Shown here: piece by piece, positions 22,635 to 34,566 of the stretch | How positions within the stretch are numbered: position 1 is the stretch's first letter | How the letters are laid out: the number at the start of each line of letters is the position of its first letter | Assembly: GCF_963576615.1 (NCBI RefSeq) | Contig: NC_088711.1 | Span: 38,312,621 to 38,376,620, forward strand | DNA from: Watersipora subatra | Taxonomy: Eukaryota; Bryozoa; Gymnolaemata; Cheilostomatida; Watersiporidae | DNA length: 64,000 bases | Direction: 5' to 3' | Notes under the pieces: generated by a model | Told to the model about the DNA's origin: nothing | The model's input: the letters and a program-made list of their open reading frames with translations, nothing else | The model's database searches: none | Translations under genes and position numbers: made by a program

Positions 22635-24263
22635 TTTCTCTATATACAGTGTGTGCTTCATTCTATATCCAGTTATACAATTCTTTACTATAATAAGAGA
22701 GTTTCTCTATATACAGTGTGTGCTTCATTCTATATCCTGTTATACAACTCTTTACTATAATAAAAGAGTTTCTCTATATATATATACAGTGTGTGCTTTA
22801 TTCTATATCCTGTTATACAATTCTTTACTATAATAAGAGAGTTTCTCTATATACAGTGTGTGCTTCATTCTATATCCAGTTATACAATTCTTTACTATAA
22901 TAAGAGAGTTTCTCTATATACAGTGTGTGCTTCATTCTATATCCTGTTATACAATTCTTTACTATAATAAGAGAGTTTCTCTATATACAGTGTGTGCTTC
23001 ATTCTATATCCTGCTATACAATTCTTTACTATAATAAGAGAGTTTCTCTATATACAGTGTGTGCTTCATTCTATATCCAGTTATACAATTCTTTACTATA
23101 ATAAGAGAGTTTCTCTATATACAGTGTGTGCTTCATTCTATATCCAGTTATACAATTCTTTACTATAATAAGAGAGTTTCTCTATATACAGTGTGTGCTT
23201 CATTCTATATCCAGTCATACAATTCTTTACTATAATAAGAGAGTTTCTCTATATACAGTGTGTGCTTCATTCTATATCCTGTTATACAACTCTTTACTAT
23301 AATAAAAGAGTTTCTCTATATATATAATGTGTGTGCTTCATTCTATATCCTGTTATACAATTCTTTACTATAATAAGAGAGTTTCTCTATATACAGTGTG
23401 TGCTTCATTCTATATCCTGTTATACAACTCTTTACTATAATAAAAGAGTTTCTCTATATATATAATGTGTGTGCTTCATTCTATATCCTGTTATACAATT
23501 CTTTACTATAATAAGAGAGTTTCTCTATATACAGTGTGGGCTTCATTCTATATCCTGTTATACAATTCTTTACTATAATAAGAGAGTTTCTCTATATACA
23601 GTGTGTGCTTCATTCTATATCCTGTTATACAATTCTTTACTATAATAAGAGTTTCTCTATATACAGTGTGTGCTTCATTCTATATCCAGTTATACAATTC
23701 TTTACTATAATAAGAGAGTTTCTCTATATACAGTGTGTGCTTCATTCTATATCCTGCTATACAATTCTTTACTATAATTAGAGAGTTTCTCTATATACAG
23801 TGTGTGCTTCATTCTATATCCAGTTATACAATTCTTTACTATAATAAGAGAGTTTCTCTATATACAGTGTGTGCTTCATTCTATATCCAGTTATACAATT
23901 CTTTACTATAATAAGAGAGTTTCTCTATATACAGTGTGTGCTTCATTCTATATCCAGTTATACAATTCTTTACTATAATAAGAGAGTTTCTCTATATACA
24001 GTGTGTGCTTCATTCTATATCCTGTTATACAACTCTTTACTATAATAAAAGAGTTTCTCTATATATATAAAGTGTGTGCTTCATTCTATATCCTGTTATA
24101 CAATTCTTTACTATAATAAGAGAGTTTCTCTATATACAGTGTGTGCTTCATTGTATCTGCCGGTATATAAACCTTTACTATAATAAGAGAGTTTCTCTAT
24201 ATACAGTGTGTGCTTCATTCTATATCTAGTTATACAATTCTTTACTATAATAAGAGAGTTTCT
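22635..24263 (+). repeat. 67-bp satellite array, 24 units
   Basis: The unit contains TTTCTCTATATACAGTGTG, then GCTTCATTCTATATCC and TTCTTTACTATAATAAGAG, 67 bp in total and very homogeneous. Each unit boundary carries the palindromic AGAGAGTTTCTCT. Four units are a variant with ACTCTTTACTATAATAAAAG, each followed by an expanded TATATATA. The penultimate unit is the most diverged. Open frames across the array are repeat artefacts. The right edge passes directly into a tRNA-derived SINE. Confidence 0.95.
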
Positions 24264-24490
24264 GTCTGTCCGAAGCTACGTCAAGAGTGTTGGAAAAAGA
24301 TTTCACGCATGGGAGTCAAACCTGCAACATCAGATCATAAGGCAAGAACACTACCATTACACCACTAATCACCCCTAAGTATCCACTGGATAATTCTCCA
24401 TATACTGATTACTCATGACAATCTCTCACAGTAAACTTGACTGGCAAGCATACCAGTACATATTTATTTGACTACCACTGTGCAGTTGAT
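24264..24490 (-). mobile_element. tRNA-derived SINE abutting the satellite
   Basis: Reading the minus strand, 24375-24311 resembles a tRNA: an A-box-like TGGTGTAATGGTAGTG (24364-24349) and a B-box-like GGTTTGACTCC (24322-24312). The 3' body (CATGCGTGAAATCTTTTTCC, then CTTCGGACAGAC) leads straight into the satellite unit. An extra flank at 24376-24485 containing ACTCATGACAATCTCTCACA is shared with the neighbouring copy. Confidence 0.65.
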
Positions 24491-24612
24491 TTGAGATCGG
24501 TGTGGTGCGGCATGGAGGAGTCTCCCAGACTTCCTACATTACCTTACCTACTACATTATTTTTACAATAAATTACCCGCAACTGTTTATAAGCTGTTTTT
24601 GTTACCCGTGAA
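24486..24612 (+). repeat. dispersed repeat, copy 1
   Basis: The segment from GTGCAGTTGATTTGAGATCG to about TTTATAAGCTGTTTT is found again at 27029-27166 with few differences. Confidence 0.8.
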
Positions 24613-24639
24613 AATGCCGCGCATGCACCCAGTGAATCC

Positions 24640-24800
24640 ATACCAGATCACAAGGCAAGCCCACTACCATTACACCCCTAACCAGCCCTAAGAACTCACT
24701 GAATAATTCTCCATATACTGAATACTCATGACAATCTCTCACAGTGAATCGGAATGGCAAGCATACCAGTACATATTTATTTGACTACCACTGTGCAGTA
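24640..24800 (-). mobile_element. second, partial SINE copy
   Basis: Shares AAGGCAAGCCCACTACCATT (tRNA-like A-box region, minus strand) and the whole flank from CCCTAAG to ACCACTGTGCAG with the copy at 24.3-24.5 kb. The B box is degraded. Confidence 0.55.
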
Positions 24801-27028
24801 ACTTAGTACTGGACACGAGTACTTTTTGGCCAACGGGTTTCTTGGGTATCGGGTTTGTTGATGTGGGTTTTATCTCTAGAATTTTCGAACAGACATATTT
24901 TCAAATTTACACTGCAATTATAATTCTATTCATTTTATTTGTTGTTTGTTTACTATTTTCTAACTAGAAATTCCCCTGTCATACAGCCCACGACCAAAGT
25001 GATATTGAAAAAAAATAAGGGTATGGATAGTTGAGAAATGCAATATTAGCAGTCAAATGGCACTGCAGTGCAATAGGACAACTGCAATGGCAGCTGTAAT
25101 GTACTGGGTGTGGGTGTTATTATATACAACAAACAGCAATAATGAAAGGAAAAGATTATATGTTTATATCTTCCCCCTGCAATAGGAGAAATGCCATATT
25201 AGAAGTAAAATGCACTGATATTATTAGAATAACCAATATTATTAATATAGTAATACAGTAATAATAGAAAACCAATGCACAATTTTGTTTACATTTTAAA
25301 ACCTCATAGCAACCAATATCAAGAAGTTGTGATGTTTATCTAGATTTTTAGAAAATTTATTTAACAAAATTATTTAGAAAAAATAATAACAGTAACATAT
25401 TGCCCAACATCAGTCACTATATACTTTGATCTTGTAAATTCGAATGACTATTCTTATAATTAAATCTTATAAAATCGAATAATTATTTTTGTAATTAAAC
25501 ATCGTAATAATCTTCTGAGAATCGTTAGAAAAATATCATCGTCATTTCCATTACTTTTAATGCTTTGGACATCAGTTGGAATACCAAAGTACTCATAATA
25601 AGTATCTAGAATGTCAGTTACTTTGAAATCGGCAAAAAAGAAACGATTACTTTTCAGTACTTCTCTGTTAGTTACAGAAACCTTCGACAATTCGACAATG
25701 CTATAGACTGGTGAAATGTGCACGTTTTTCTCGTAAAATGAGCACGACTTGATGGTTCTACTCTCTGTCTCACGGCTTTCTCGGCGTTTCGTTGGCCGGT
25801 CTTAATTTTGATTAAAAAAAGCTTGTCAAAGTTTTAATAGCGATTTTAGGCTAAATTAATCTGTCTATTTATGTATAATCCGATCAGATGGGTAAGGTTT
25901 AGGATATTGTCTACAAATTTCAAAGACTTGGTAACATTCAAATAGGTTTATATGTGTTTTGTATTGTTATTATACTTAAACGACTCCATTGACAAATGGT
26001 TAAATTTGTTGATGAGATTTCGGTACAAGAGTTTGCGACGGCCGTTGATGAATAATTTTCGTGAGCTGTGTGCACATATGCATTTATCATAAAGCTCCCG
26101 AACAATCGCTTCGCTCGTGTTTGGTCATGGGACAATTGATATTCGTGCGCGCAGCCTTAACCCTTTGAAGTTTGAACCCCAATTGTCAGTTTTCAGGTAT
26201 GGTGTAGGGTGTGTCAGAATCTTTATCGTTCGGAATTCCGGCATTCACATGGCTTTGTTTAGAAAATCCGTTTCTAAGTAACAGCGTTTACCAATCAAAT
26301 TAATTTTTGCACAAGATATTAGACCAGAAATTTTACTCCCACTTGTAACAATTGTCAAATATCTTTACCTGCTTCCTTCGTTTTACTAGCAAACTTTATT
26401 TGAACGATATCGTGAAAAAATTGAATCGACTCGTTTGTTGGTAGGTCATGAATGATTGTGATGCAAATAAAAAACTTTATAATACTAATTACAATTTTTC
26501 AGTATATTTTGAGTCATAAAATAACGATGAACATGTGCTCAATGGATATGATGCTATTGTGAATCTTTTTACGAGTTTTTTAAAAATTGTACAAACTTTT
26601 ATAGTTTTAGCCCGAATAATAATAAAGTACTGCTTTTTCTGTTTGATGACATTTGCTGTGGATTGCCCGACCTTTTTACTAGTGTTTTACCAAATATCAT
26701 TGTATTATGAGTACGTTCAGATATATATATATAATAAAAGGTTAAAAACTTCGGATCGTTGGACAAATTGCCCAGGGTTACTAACACACAATGACAAAAA
26801 AGTGTTCAAAGGGTTAACAGGCTGGTTATTAAACAGTGTTCAGAGATCAGGGCACATTAGATCGAGTTTTTGTCCACTCTACTCAACAGATCCGTGTAAC
26901 AAACCCCGAACTCGCAAGTCAAAACCCGAACCCGCGGGGCCGAAATGCTCAACATCTCTATTACCTGATACTCGAGAGAAAATAAACCCGCGAGTCCAAC
27001 GAGTTTTATTACCCGGGCCCAACACTAG
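24801..27028. other. no gene; AT-rich intergenic sequence
   Basis: Strongly AT-rich to about 26.5 kb. A more GC-rich patch at 26880-27025 with repeated AACCCG motifs precedes the dispersed repeat. A 237-codon open frame across 26535-27248 runs through unrelated AT-rich and repeat sequence and has no domain, so it is not called. Confidence 0.5.
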
Positions 27029-27166
27029 TGCAGTTGATTTGAGATTGGTGTGGTGCGGCATGGAGGAGTCTCCCAGACTTCCTCCATTACCTTACCTACT
27101 ACATTATCTTTACACTACATTACCTGCAACTGTTTGTAAGCTTTTTTATTGCTTGTGGAAATGCAG
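27029..27166 (+). repeat. dispersed repeat, copy 2
   Basis: Matches 24486-24612, including GTGTGGTGCGGCATGGAGG. Here the tRNA-like SINE sequence is absent on both sides, so this segment is a separate repeat. Confidence 0.8.
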
Positions 27167-29029
27167 GCATACATCTAGGAGTCTATGCTCCTCGAGGCTA
27201 GCTGGTAATCGTTATGTGGGATACAACAGTTATGGGTATTTTAACTGATGTAATTGATATCTTCACTATTATCAATAGCTGTTGGCAGTTGTTGGTGTAG
27301 TCTAATGAGTAAGCTTGTCTTGTCCAGAACTGGAGGCTTTGAAATCAAACCCTCTGCGAAGGTGATTTTTAATGTGTAAAATTTTATCAATATTATGAGG
27401 TTACATGGATGACCGACCAACAAAAGACAAGGATTGAGATTTGCATATAGGAGATTTCCTAGGTGAGTTTTGCAATTGAAGAGCCCTGTGCTAAAAGTTC
27501 TCAAGTCACAAGATGGTCAACTGCGGAAAGACACAAGTTGACGTTTGAAACTTGTTGTGAAATCAGAGAACGGTCACCAGGCAAACTTTACCTACATTAT
27601 TAGGCTCATAACTGTCACTACATTCACATTGTAAGTTCCTTAGATCTCTTCGCACTACTGGATTGCAAAAAGCTGAGATGTTTTTTATGGACTTGAGTAC
27701 TTATAGCGCAATGGCTTGCGTTTTTTAAAGGATTAACACATTTTTATTCATGTATGATGACAGTGAGAATGATTAGGTGAACAGCAGATGTATATAACTG
27801 CAATATCAGATTTAAAGCTTGCATAATAAAACCATTTTCTAGCCCATTCAGATGAGTTACTAGCCCTTTTTTAGCACTTGAAGTTAGAAGTTCAGGAATA
27901 GCAGCTTCATCTACTTGCTCAGCCATTGTTGAATGCTCTGGACAGAGCACTGGAATCACATGTCCCAATAGCCTCAATATGATTGGCTGCTCTAAAGACT
28001 TCAAGTACATTTAGTGCATCAGTATAGAAAATTTTGTTTTACTTTTGTAATTTATACAAGATTGTTGTTGTTGGAATTATGCGTGTAAGCTTTACTATTC
28101 TACATTGAAAACTGCAGTTGGCCAAAATAGTGACTTGAGTACTTTTAGCACTAGGCTTTTCAATTTAACAATAAACAAAATTAACCTGAGTTGAACTCAT
28201 AGCTAAACAAAATTATTAAATTAGTATTAAAAATAGAAGGTTTCAACTGACAATCAGTAGAAGGAGCAAAGTTATGCATAGGTCTATGTGTGATCAGATG
28301 GAGTAACAACAATGAGGGGCGAGAGTTATGGCCATTCAGCTGTTGGCTGGCTCTTTCTTGTTTAACCGCTCGTATTGGATCTTGACTTGGACTACTAACC
28401 TGTGATATCATTCAACCATAAATTACTGAAGTTAAACATTTTTACTCATCTTCTTTAGACAAGACTAGTTGAAATAACATACTAGTATCTCAAGTTAAGG
28501 TTCATGGGATGTAAACAAGCGTTATTTATTTGCATTGAGTATAATAGCTGAATCTATTTTAATAAATTCATCTGAACCACGGAGTGGTTATGGTTCAGTT
28601 AATGCACTGGTATATACTCAGTAGGTCAGTGGTTTGAATCACAGAAGGACAATTTGTGGTGTTAGGAAGAGCTTCCAGCCACAATTGTACTAAATCCCAT
28701 GAGCAAATGGTTGCAGTATATTTAGTTTTCAGAATGAATCTGGTTCAGAATAAAGTATAATGCAGCGGATGGAAAATGAATCTTAATAATTAAAAAATTG
28801 AAAGGTGAATCTTCCTGCATCATTGTGTGTGTGTGTAGTTGTCTCTTTGTCTGCATAAGTGCGATTGTTTCACCATTATTTGTAAATTCTGTCCAAACTT
28901 CACCCACACTGTGCCTTCAGTCACGTCACTAAAAGTATTTGGCTTCAAAACTCTGTTTGATTTCTGAGAACCAGCCTCTTAAACAGCCACCTGCTGGCTA
29001 TTGCCAGGCTGAGTGCTACTTATATAAAA
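27167..29029. other. no gene seen; possible SINE relic
   Basis: No supported coding frame. At 28583-28650 a tRNA-like arrangement (TGGTTATGGTTCAGTTAATG, then GTGGTTTGAATCAC about 40 bases later) may be a decayed SINE on the + strand. A (GT)n run lies near 28825. Confidence 0.35.
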
Positions 29030-30137
29030 ATTATCTTTTTTTTTTATCACAACCACCACACAAAAGATTAGCTCATGATTTGCAAAAAATTAATTATTTT
29101 GGTGCAGATATTTGGAGTAGTGCAATATATTTGCTTCGGGACCCTATGAAAAAGCCCCATAGAAAGCATATAGAGACTAATTCTATTCAAAATATAATAC
29201 TATTGGTGCTTCTTGCCTGTATGGAAAGAATTATAACCATGAAACAGAAAAGTAATTCAGACATTCTTAGCTTGTGGGTATCTTTTCATGAGCTGCCATG
29301 ATGTAGTGTTTAGTTGCCTAACAAGTGGACAATTGACTGGAGTTACAATTCCTAAAAATGCCTGTGGTGATGTCAGAAATAGCCACCAACCTATAAGCAC
29401 TCTTCTAATCCAACTAACGAAGCAGGCCAGTTTGAAGTTTGACAGGCAATCGCACAGCTGGAGTGTTTGAGATGTATTGTGCTTTTTAAATTGTAAATTT
29501 TCCAACCTAATCCTTATACGCTTGATACTGTAAATACATTTTTCATCCTTTCTAATCTAGTTTCAGAGCAGTTTGAAAAGAGACAAATAATTTTTTTGAG
29601 AATGTATGGCAGTCGCTGGCTTTGCATTTGCTGTAAAAGCTTGTATTTCATTTTGTTTTCAAGTAGGTTTTGTGGGAATTGTTCTCCAACTGCTAAGAAG
29701 TAATATATAAATTAAGTATTTTAATTGTTTGTTAGCTTTCTGCTTATTTATAGAGTCAGCACAAACTGTGAAAAATATAGTCTACTATATTAATATTATG
29801 GTCATATCTTGCTTTTAATCCTAAAAAGGTTGCCTAATAATGTAAACATATGCCATTCCTTATTTGTTGGTTTTTGGCTGTTGGTTTGCATTACAAGAAA
29901 CATGTTGAAACCATATCTTAAATCAAGTTTACTAAGATTCTATCCAATACAGCAACTAAATAACATCTTAACTAATATTTGTAACTGTTATTATCTAAGC
30001 ATTGCTCACCTGCCAACCTTTTACTTATTTCGTTTTTTAGTTTATGTTAAAAACTTTAATTATTTGCTTGTGATGCATGACTTTAGTTGTTCGACAATGT
30101 AAAACTTATTATAGAGTAATATCATAAAACAAATACA

Positions 30138-30143
30138 TTTATT
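30138..30143 (-). promoter_or_regulatory. poly(A) signal of Gly-rich gene A
   Basis: AATAAA on the minus strand, about 170 bases after the stop. The same signal is kept in copy B. Confidence 0.7.
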
Positions 30144-30314
30144 TTGAAATCAACAAGTGATAGAAAAGGTAAAAAACAGATAACAAACATTAAAAGTGGT
30201 ATAACTTAGTAATCACATGCTACAGTAACATATAAATGAAGTGTTCATCATCCTTCCAATCAGATATGGCCGCAGGAAGTCAGTGTCCCGAGGTTGTGTA
30301 GGGTGTCCATAGAT

Positions 30315-31505
30315 TTAGTCTGTAAAAGTTTTATCAAATTGACAGTCAATAATGAAATAAATAACAAACACTCTTTAGAACCATAAACATAGAGGCTGTA
30401 CAAAAGTTGAACATTCATTAGAAGCATCGACATAGATGTTCTCCGATAGTCATCAGAAATAAAAGTTCAAATTTAGGCAGTTTTGACTAAATATTAAAAA
30501 ATTTAGAATCATTGAAAAATTAAATAAAAAAAAAAACTAAGTTATTAAAAAGATGCCAAAATAATTCATGTTGATTTTTGCTAAAATCTTGGTTTTTCTC
30601 TGCAATTTCTGTAAATACTTCATCAGGTTTTCATGAGAATATTAAAAGTTTAATATACATATATATAAATATATATTCACAAGCAATAACGAGTACGTAT
30701 CTTTCTGTGAGGAAATACAAATTTATTAGTTCACTAACTGAAAGCAAAATATGGTTAGAAATATTATTACTTACACCTTCCATATGATCTTCCAGAACCT
30801 CCGCTAAATCCACCTCTGCCTCCGCTGCTGAAACCACCACGGCCAGCTCCGCCTCCAAATCCTCGGCTAGATCCGCCTCCAAACCCTTGTCTAGATCCGC
30901 CAAACCCTTGTCTAGATCCTCCTCCAAAACCTCTGCTAGATCCTCCACCAAAACCTCTGCTGGATCCACCTCCAAAGCCTCTGCTGGATCCACCTCCAAA
31001 GCCTCGGCTGGATCCACCTCCAAAACCTCTGCTCGATCCACCAAAGCCTCCTCTGGATCCACCACTAAATCCTTGTCCAAGCCCTCCTCCAAACCCACCC
31101 TGTGATCCTCCAGATCTTGCTCCTCCAACTCTGAAGCATAATATATAAAAAATGAAATATTGATGTTGCCTTATGGGAAGAATAAGACTAGTTGAAAGTT
31201 TCAACGGGTATGAGCATAGGTGCAGGATTCAAGGTACATAAATACGCTCATATTTTAATAGTTGACAGGGTTGCAGACGGTTGTTAATTTTAAGTGACTA
31301 ACAAAATCTCCTTTACGTTGTTTAAAATGAGAATAATATTCTCTCATCAGCAAAAGAACAAAAAGAAACAGAAAATAAGAAACCGAAAAAAAAACAACAA
31401 GCACACATACCTAGAGTTGCCGAAACTGTTGCTGCCCTGATAGCCGCTTGCACTGATTTGATGGAAAGCAAGGCAGACAGCCATGAATACTACCAAAAAC
31501 TTCAT
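30315..31505 (-). CDS. secreted Gly/Ser/Arg/Phe-rich repeat protein, copy A
   Basis: Coding exons on the minus strand are 31505-31411, 31130-30775 and 30319-30315 (95, 356 and 5 nt), giving 151 residues. A non-coding leader exon ends at 32135. The signal peptide MKFLVVFMAVCLAFHQISA leaves a mature start near SGYQGSN. The rest is repeats of GFGGGSSR (24 nt each), then GRGGFS-type ends and SGRSYGR. A strong GTAAGT donor after SYGR and a matching acceptor give a last codon Tyr and then stop. Reading through instead would give CK and stop. Mature protein: no Cys if spliced, with many RG and FG pairs. Such low-complexity secreted proteins occur in matrices, mucus, cuticle or adhesives. The function is not known, and homology to a named family is not claimed. 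The best support is the second copy, which keeps every splice site. Confidence 0.8.
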
Positions 31506-31796
31506 TATTGTAGAAGATGTGTAGACCTAAGAGAATCTGTAAATCTACAAGATACAGGGATGTATTATGGATACAATTAACCAACGTAATAGGACTAAGA
31601 GTAGAGAGTTATAGGCTAGTATTTTAGCTGCTATCTCTTTCAAATTTAAACTAATAGAATGATATATTAAACAGATGTTACCCTGCCACCTCAGCAATGT
31701 TATGCTAAACCTACTACCAAACTAGTTTGTGCATTTCTCACTTAGTGAAATCTCTTGCATTAATATTATATATATGACTCGATACTAAACATATAC

Positions 31797-31821
31797 CTGT
31801 TTCCTCAGTGTTTGCAGGTGA
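31797..31821 (-). other. second copy of the leader exon inside the 5' intron (gene A)
   Basis: A 25-base segment ending GAGGAAACAG duplicates the end of the leader exon (32135-32159) and is followed by GT here. In gene B the equivalent is followed by GC. It could serve as an alternative leader, but no TATA precedes it. Confidence 0.35.
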
Positions 31822-32134
31822 ACTAATGCCAATATCAACTAACTGGTCTGTTGCATTTTTCAATAATTATTAATGGTCAATATTTAAGAGTTAAAAAGTG
31901 ACCCAGAATTTTTAGTAGTTCATCTTCAACGTTATTGCTAGACTAGCAACTACTGAGGTGCTGACTATATGCTGATTTCTGTCTTCTTTAGATGTTAACT
32001 AATAAAATGATGTATACAACAGCTGGTCTTTAATCCCAAGAGTGTTACTGTAACCTTACTATTAAACTATCTTCTATTTTACTAGCTTAAAGAAATCAGC
32101 ATTAAGGATATATGAGTAAATAGTAAACATTTAC

Positions 32135-32193
32135 CTGTTTCCTCTGTGCTTGCAGTTGATCTGATGTCTGACTAAAGTAGTTAGCCTTATATA
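32135..32193 (-). promoter_or_regulatory. core promoter and non-coding leader exon of gene A
   Basis: TATATAAG at 32193-32186. A start about 30 bases on would give a short exon ending at 32135 before GTAAATG. The arrangement is identical in gene B. Confidence 0.6.
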
Positions 32194-32395
32194 GTTTTCT
32201 ATACTCATCAATCATCTAAACTCGGAAGTGAGAACATGACTTGGCATTTCTAAGCAGTTCATCTTCTCATGATGTCATTTTTTTGATGAGGACTGATTGG
32301 GACATCCTAATTCTCAGCGCTGTTAAATATAACGACTATGTAAATTTTCATTTCCACATTCTAACACATTGCCGGTCGTTCTCAATTATGCTGAC

Positions 32396-34215
32396 TCATA
32401 ATCAGGCTTTTCTGGCACTAAAATCTTCTAGAGTATTGAAAAGGCAATGAGATTTCTTTCATATGTTTTTATATTCATGAGAGACAGGTCTCATTTAATA
32501 GATGTTAATAAAGCTATCAATAAAGTTATAAATACTTTGAATAAGCAACGGGACTGCCTTTAAAGTCTTTGATGACTGTCCAATTTTTGAATCTATAAAC
32601 AGACAAAGTTGAGAGGCACGTTTGATACAAAAAATTAACATGATAGTTATTTTTGGTCGTATCAGCTACAACCTGGTTAATAGATTCTTAATCTTTCATC
32701 TCATAAAACTTGATTTTACTTATAAATCGCAGCTGGTCAGTCAATGTAAATTCTGCAAACTTGTAAATTATGTTCAACTCTGTAAACCAACAATATACAG
32801 AAATTAGCTGGTAAAACTAGAGATTGACAGCCATTGTCATGGCTGCTATGTGAGAAAGTGGATGATGTAGATCATTTTGACTGTTAAGAGCAGTTTGAAG
32901 TTTAATTCTCAAAATAGGTCACCCTTGGTGACGGAAAGGGCATTTAATCTTACGTTATACTCTCTCCGCCAAATGAACTCAGGAAGATTACTCTAATATT
33001 ACATTACAGATAACATATGGTAAGCAAAACCAGTGAAAGTGAAAAGAAAAACAGAAAAAGACATTAGGATCCTAAGACTTTTTACAGTATCTTAGAGGCA
33101 AAGAAGTTTCTCTCATATCTGATTATATTCGTGAAACCGGTCTCACATAATAAATATTAATAGAGATATCAGTAAAGTTGTAATTACTTTGAATAAGCAA
33201 TGAAACGGCTCTTGAAGTCTACGATGGCTGTTTTCGTTTTTGAATCTAAACTGACAAAGGTGAGAAATGTGTCTGATACTAAAAATTAAAATGGTGGTTA
33301 TTTTCAGTTATATGAACTACAAACCGATTTATATTTGCTCACTCTATCATCTTAATAATTTGGATGCAAGTTATAAATCCGAAATGTTCTATCAATGTTT
33401 ATGGTCATCAACTATTAAAACCTCTACTAAACAACTTGTTAGTTTTAAAGAGAAATAATAATGAATCTAAATATACAATAATGTTATATAAACAGCTGAA
33501 TATTACTAAAGAACTTAAAATGATAATCGAAAAGCAGCCTGAAACCGAAGTAGCCAATGTGGGATTATGTTTTGTAATTTTTTGTGGTCTTACTAGTTCA
33601 GCTTTTAAAATAGCTGTTGGCTTTATTAGAAAGAATCAGAGATTCTCTAAAAGATTCATATAGATTTCTCTTTAAAAAATCTATGGATACTCGCATTCTA
33701 GAACTATTAATTATCCAGAAGTAACGGCAGTTGGTTCCTGCTTTGACCAGTAACATCAATTGACAGTTAATGAACTCATTTATAACCAATCCATCATAGC
33801 TGTGCTACGGAGTGTCAGGAATATTTATGGTACTGCAAATAGGTTTTTAATTTGTATTAATTTGCAAATCACCATCAGCTCCGCATGATTTATATTAATA
33901 AAACACTTAGGCGTTCTTTATTAGTGAATCATGATGAAGTTTATGCCGGTTGAATATTTAAAAATCTTCAAAAAGAATACAATTGTTTGACTTTGTCGAA
34001 TCTTCCTAATTAAAGGAACGCTTCTCTGTAACCTATCAACCAGCTTTATTCATGTTATATACTGTCCCCTGTTTCTACTTTGAAGCTGGTCATCTTTGTG
34101 AAAAAGCAGTCAACCCTCATCCAAAGTTCACACGAAAAGTTATTCATTGAAATTATACATGACTATAGATAGTTTGGCCGTGCCCTTGCCGAGCCATAAA
34201 ATTATTAGTTTTATA
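32396..34215. repeat. diverged tandem duplication, otherwise no gene
   Basis: The segment about 32460-32800 (GACAGGTCTCATTTAATAGA, ACTTTGAATAAGCAA, TTTTTGAATCTA) recurs diverged at about 33110-33440. The open frames in both are short and dissimilar, so no gene is called. From 33460 to 34215 nothing is recognised. Confidence 0.55.
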
Positions 34216-34566
34216 CAGTGATAGCGTAGCTACCCACCCCCATACAGTGATAGCGAAGCTACCCACCCCCATATGGCACAGCGATGACACCATGGAAACA
34301 GTCGCATCCCTCTAATTCTGTTACGATTCAGTGTTGCTGTTTGAAAGTGAAACTTCCATGCGATGCACCATCTTTGTGCTATGAAAACAGACTTAGCAAC
34401 CAACCACATCCCACCTTTGCATGCTCGTAGGCCTTGCTTTCCTAAGTTTTCATATGCACCGCACAACCATCGCACTAGTATAGATTCTTATGGAAACCTG
34501 ATCTGTTTGTCATCCCTATGTGTTGCTTTGACACCAGCACACGCAGGTGTCACTACACTATAGCTG
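34216..34566. mobile_element. small TIR element (CAG...CTG) with TA flanks
   Basis: 351 bp, starting CAGTGATAGCGTAG and ending CACTATAGCTG (an imperfect inverse), flanked by TA at 34214 and 34567. The left end contains a 29-bp tandem duplication of CAGTGATAGCGAAGCTACCC. A mariner/pogo-like MITE is the likeliest class. No transposase. Confidence 0.5.

Larger units (their letters stand above)
29030..32395 (-). repeat. inverted segmental duplication, copy A
   Basis: The whole stretch reappears in inverse orientation at about 50285-53690, including promoter, introns, exons and 3' flank of the Gly-rich gene and more than 1 kb beyond its poly(A) signal. Similarity is high in the exons, lower with indels elsewhere. 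Confidence 0.85.

Noticed and set aside
22635-24263. CRISPR-like or protein-coding reading of the repeat array
   Set aside because: The units are head-to-tail with no unique spacers. The open frames are hydrophobic translations of the 67-bp repeat and change frame with each unit (67 is not a multiple of three).
26535-27248. 237-codon open frame on the + strand
   Set aside because: It crosses AT-rich sequence, a GC-rich patch and a dispersed repeat that is also present at 24.5 kb. No domain, and it is not conserved in the other repeat copy.
28583-28650. Functional tRNA gene
   Set aside because: There are A- and B-box-like words but no credible cloverleaf or acceptor stem. More likely a decayed SINE.
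30631-31128. 165-codon acidic frame on the minus strand overlapping the Gly-rich exon
   Set aside because: It is an alternative frame of the 24-nt repeats and runs through the GTAAGT donor into the intron. The signal-peptide exon joins the Gly-rich frame, not this one.
34230-34563. Overlapping open frames on both strands
   Set aside because: Both lie within a 351-bp TIR element and show no domain.
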